A DNA stretch of 64,000 nt from an uncultured Maribacter sp. (GTDB lineage: Bacteria > Bacteroidota > Bacteroidia > Flavobacteriales > Flavobacteriaceae): contig NZ_CANMDU010000006.1 of the NCBI RefSeq assembly GCF_947496775.1, positions 124,001-188,000 on the forward strand, given 5' to 3'. Position numbers and translations under genes: made by a program. The notes under the pieces were generated by a model. That model was not told the DNA's origin and made no database searches. It saw nothing but the letters and a program-made list of their open reading frames with translations. Positions 62,725-64,000 of this stretch are shown one piece after another. The stretch's first letter is position 1. Each line of letters starts with the position of its first letter.

Positions 62725-64000
62725 AGCCTCTTTCCATATGGTAATAGGGTGCAATGCCTGCCTTTTCGTACCATCATGAATTTGATGCCTACAACTTGTG
62801 CCATTAGCAGCAATTATAGTTTCTCTAGATGAGTTTCTTACCGCAGGGAATAACTTTAACTCCCCTACTTGCATGCTAACTTCATAATGCTCCTCTTCAT
62901 AGCCAAAAGACCCTGCCATTCCGCAACAACCAGAACTAATAATAGAAACCTTATAATTCTCTGGTAAATTCAACATATCGAAAGTAACTTTTTGATTAGA
63001 CAATGATTTTTGATGGCAATGGTTATGTATTTTTACTTCCTTAGCTTCTTTAGTAAATAAATCGGAAGTAAGAATTCCTTTTTTTATTTCCAAAGCAATA
63101 AACTCCTCTATAATAAATGTATTTTTTGATATCGCATCTAATGCTTCCGTATCTTCAGAAAAACGCTTATACTCATCTCTAAATGTTAATATAGCGGATG
63201 GCTCTAAGCCTACAATTGGAATGTTTTTAGCCGCTATTGGTTTTAATTTTTCTATATTTTTTAAAGCTAGAGATTTTGCTTGCTTCAAGAACCCCTTGGA
63301 AATATAGGTTCTACCACTTTCTCCATAATATAGAGATACATTATACCCTAATCTAGTTAAAACCTCAATAGCATCTTTCCCTAACTCCACATCTAGGTAA
63401 TTCGTAAATTCATCTATATATAAAACTACTTTTGTATTAGTTGTATATTCTTTATTATTAAATAATTGAAGATGTTTATTGAAATTAACACTTGAAACTT
63501 TAGGAAGCGTTCTTTTTTTGGCAACACCGGAAGTTTTCTTTATGAGACTACTAATAAAATTAGAATCATACATGGCATTAGTAAGTCCAGCCACTTTACT
63601 CCCTAAACGATTCATCTTAGTACTATGCGCAAAGAGTTTTGCTCGCAACGGATATCCATTTATTTCTTGGTATTGATACAAAAACTCTGCTTTTAAAGTC
63701 GCTACATCTACATTACTAGGGCATTCACTAGAACATGCTTTGCAACTAAGACACAAATCGAACACCTCTTTTAATTCTTTACTATCGAACTTATTTTCTT
63801 TATCAGAAGTAGTTAAAAATTCTCGCAAAGCATTTGCTCTACCACGCGTAGTATCCTTTTCATTTTTTGTCGCTTGGTAACTTGGACACATGGCACCTGC
63901 CATGTGGTGCGTCTTACGACAATCTCCACTACCATTACATTTTTCTGCCGCCTTTAAAATTCCTTCACTATCCGAAAAATTTAATAGCGTTTTTATTTCA
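62716..64000 (-). CDS. FAD/FeS oxidoreductase, YdiJ/GlcD-GlcF-like (5' end beyond window)
   Basis: The frame continues past the ATG at 63903 to the window edge in the same frame (visible EIKTLLNFSDSEG then CNGSGDCRK), so only about 428 C-terminal residues are present. It carries two cysteine clusters of 4Fe-4S type: CNGSGDCRKTHHMAGAMCP and CLSCKACSSECP. A CCG-like C-terminal domain follows (HNHCHQKSL, GCCGMAGSFGYEEEH). Fused FAD-binding/4Fe-4S dehydrogenases of the D-lactate/glycolate oxidase group have this arrangement. Substrate unknown. It overlaps the LpxH-like gene end by nine bases. Confidence 0.9.
   Translation of the reverse strand, partial: EIKTLLNFSDSEGILKAAEKCNGSGDCRKTHHMAGAMCPSYQATKNEKDTTRGRANALREFLTTSDKENKFDSKELKEVFDLCLSCKACSSECPSNVDVATLKAEFLYQYQEINGYPLRAKLFAHSTKMNRLGSKVAGLTNAMYDSNFISSLIKKTSGVAKKRTLPKVSSVNFNKHLQLFNNKEYTTNTKVVLYIDEFTNYLDVELGKDAIEVLTRLGYNVSLYYGESGRTYISKGFLKQAKSLALKNIEKLKPIAAKNIPIVGLEPSAILTFRDEYKRFSEDTEALDAISKNTFIIEEFIALEIKKGILTSDLFTKEAKEVKIHNHCHQKSLSNQKVTFDMLNLPENYKVSIISSGCCGMAGSFGYEEEHYEVSMQVGELKLFPAVRNSSRETIIAANGTSCRHQIHDGTKRQALHPITIWKEALI

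Overview
The window looks like a stretch of chromosome from a marine-type member of the Bacteroidota, most likely Flavobacteriaceae. The evidence is low GC with AT-rich intergenic DNA, TAnnTTTG-type -7 promoter motifs, lipoproteins with the Flavobacteria-like SCSKND/SCSNDD pattern, a CarboxypepD_reg/TonB-plug receptor, an alpha/beta-fused 2-oxoacid dehydrogenase E1, and a SUI1/eIF1-like protein. I found no rRNA, tRNA or CRISPR array.

Layout. 1-6.1 kb (minus strand): an operon with a His/Cys small membrane protein, an ABC ATPase, a TonB-dependent receptor and two DUF3526-type ABC permeases. The last permease runs off the left edge. The set suggests metal or metallophore traffic. 6.3-8.0 kb: a LysR regulator divergent from an Asp/Glu racemase, with a dyad between them. 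8.1-15.4 kb: a LytTR response regulator and its LytS-type kinase, once a single operon. They are now separated by about 5.3 kb carrying an acyl-CoA ligase, an MFS carrier, a hotdog thioesterase and a nitronate monooxygenase. A decayed copy of the kinase 3' end next to the regulator, and a truncated regulator start next to the intact kinase, mark the two junctions. 15.5-20.5 kb: exported serine hydrolases (a beta-lactamase-fold enzyme and three alpha/beta hydrolases).

21.1-29.2 kb: a TolC/adaptor/RND efflux operon followed by a VOC protein, an unknown small protein, an AraC-type membrane regulator and a small secreted protein. The RND pump has the usual TM4 acidic proton-relay residues replaced and acidic residues in TM10 instead. 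29.5-39.5 kb: accessory DNA with lipoproteins, an AhpD-like protein, a divergent XRE/85-residue pair with clustered operators, a large KAP P-loop NTPase and a transglutaminase-like protein. Copies of a mosaic intergenic repeat lie at about 20.7, 30.9, 31.8-32.2 and 38.9-39.4 kb.

39.4-64 kb: mostly core genes. These are an EamA transporter, FKBP lipoprotein, ribosome hibernation factor, 2-oxoacid dehydrogenase E1, 2OG-Fe(II)-type oxygenase with SUI1, DUF1835 protein, nucleoside phosphorylase, a leaderless substrate-binding-like protein, single-domain response regulator, uracil-DNA glycosylase, MutS2, DCC protein, a MuiA-like protein with an inserted SusC-type plug, MscS channel, two GNAT proteins, a dicarboxylate symporter, chorismate synthase, an LpxH-like phosphoesterase, and an FeS/FAD oxidoreductase cut by the right edge.

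Start codons were chosen by family N-termini and signal peptides. Functions are inferred from motifs seen by eye; no database search was run.
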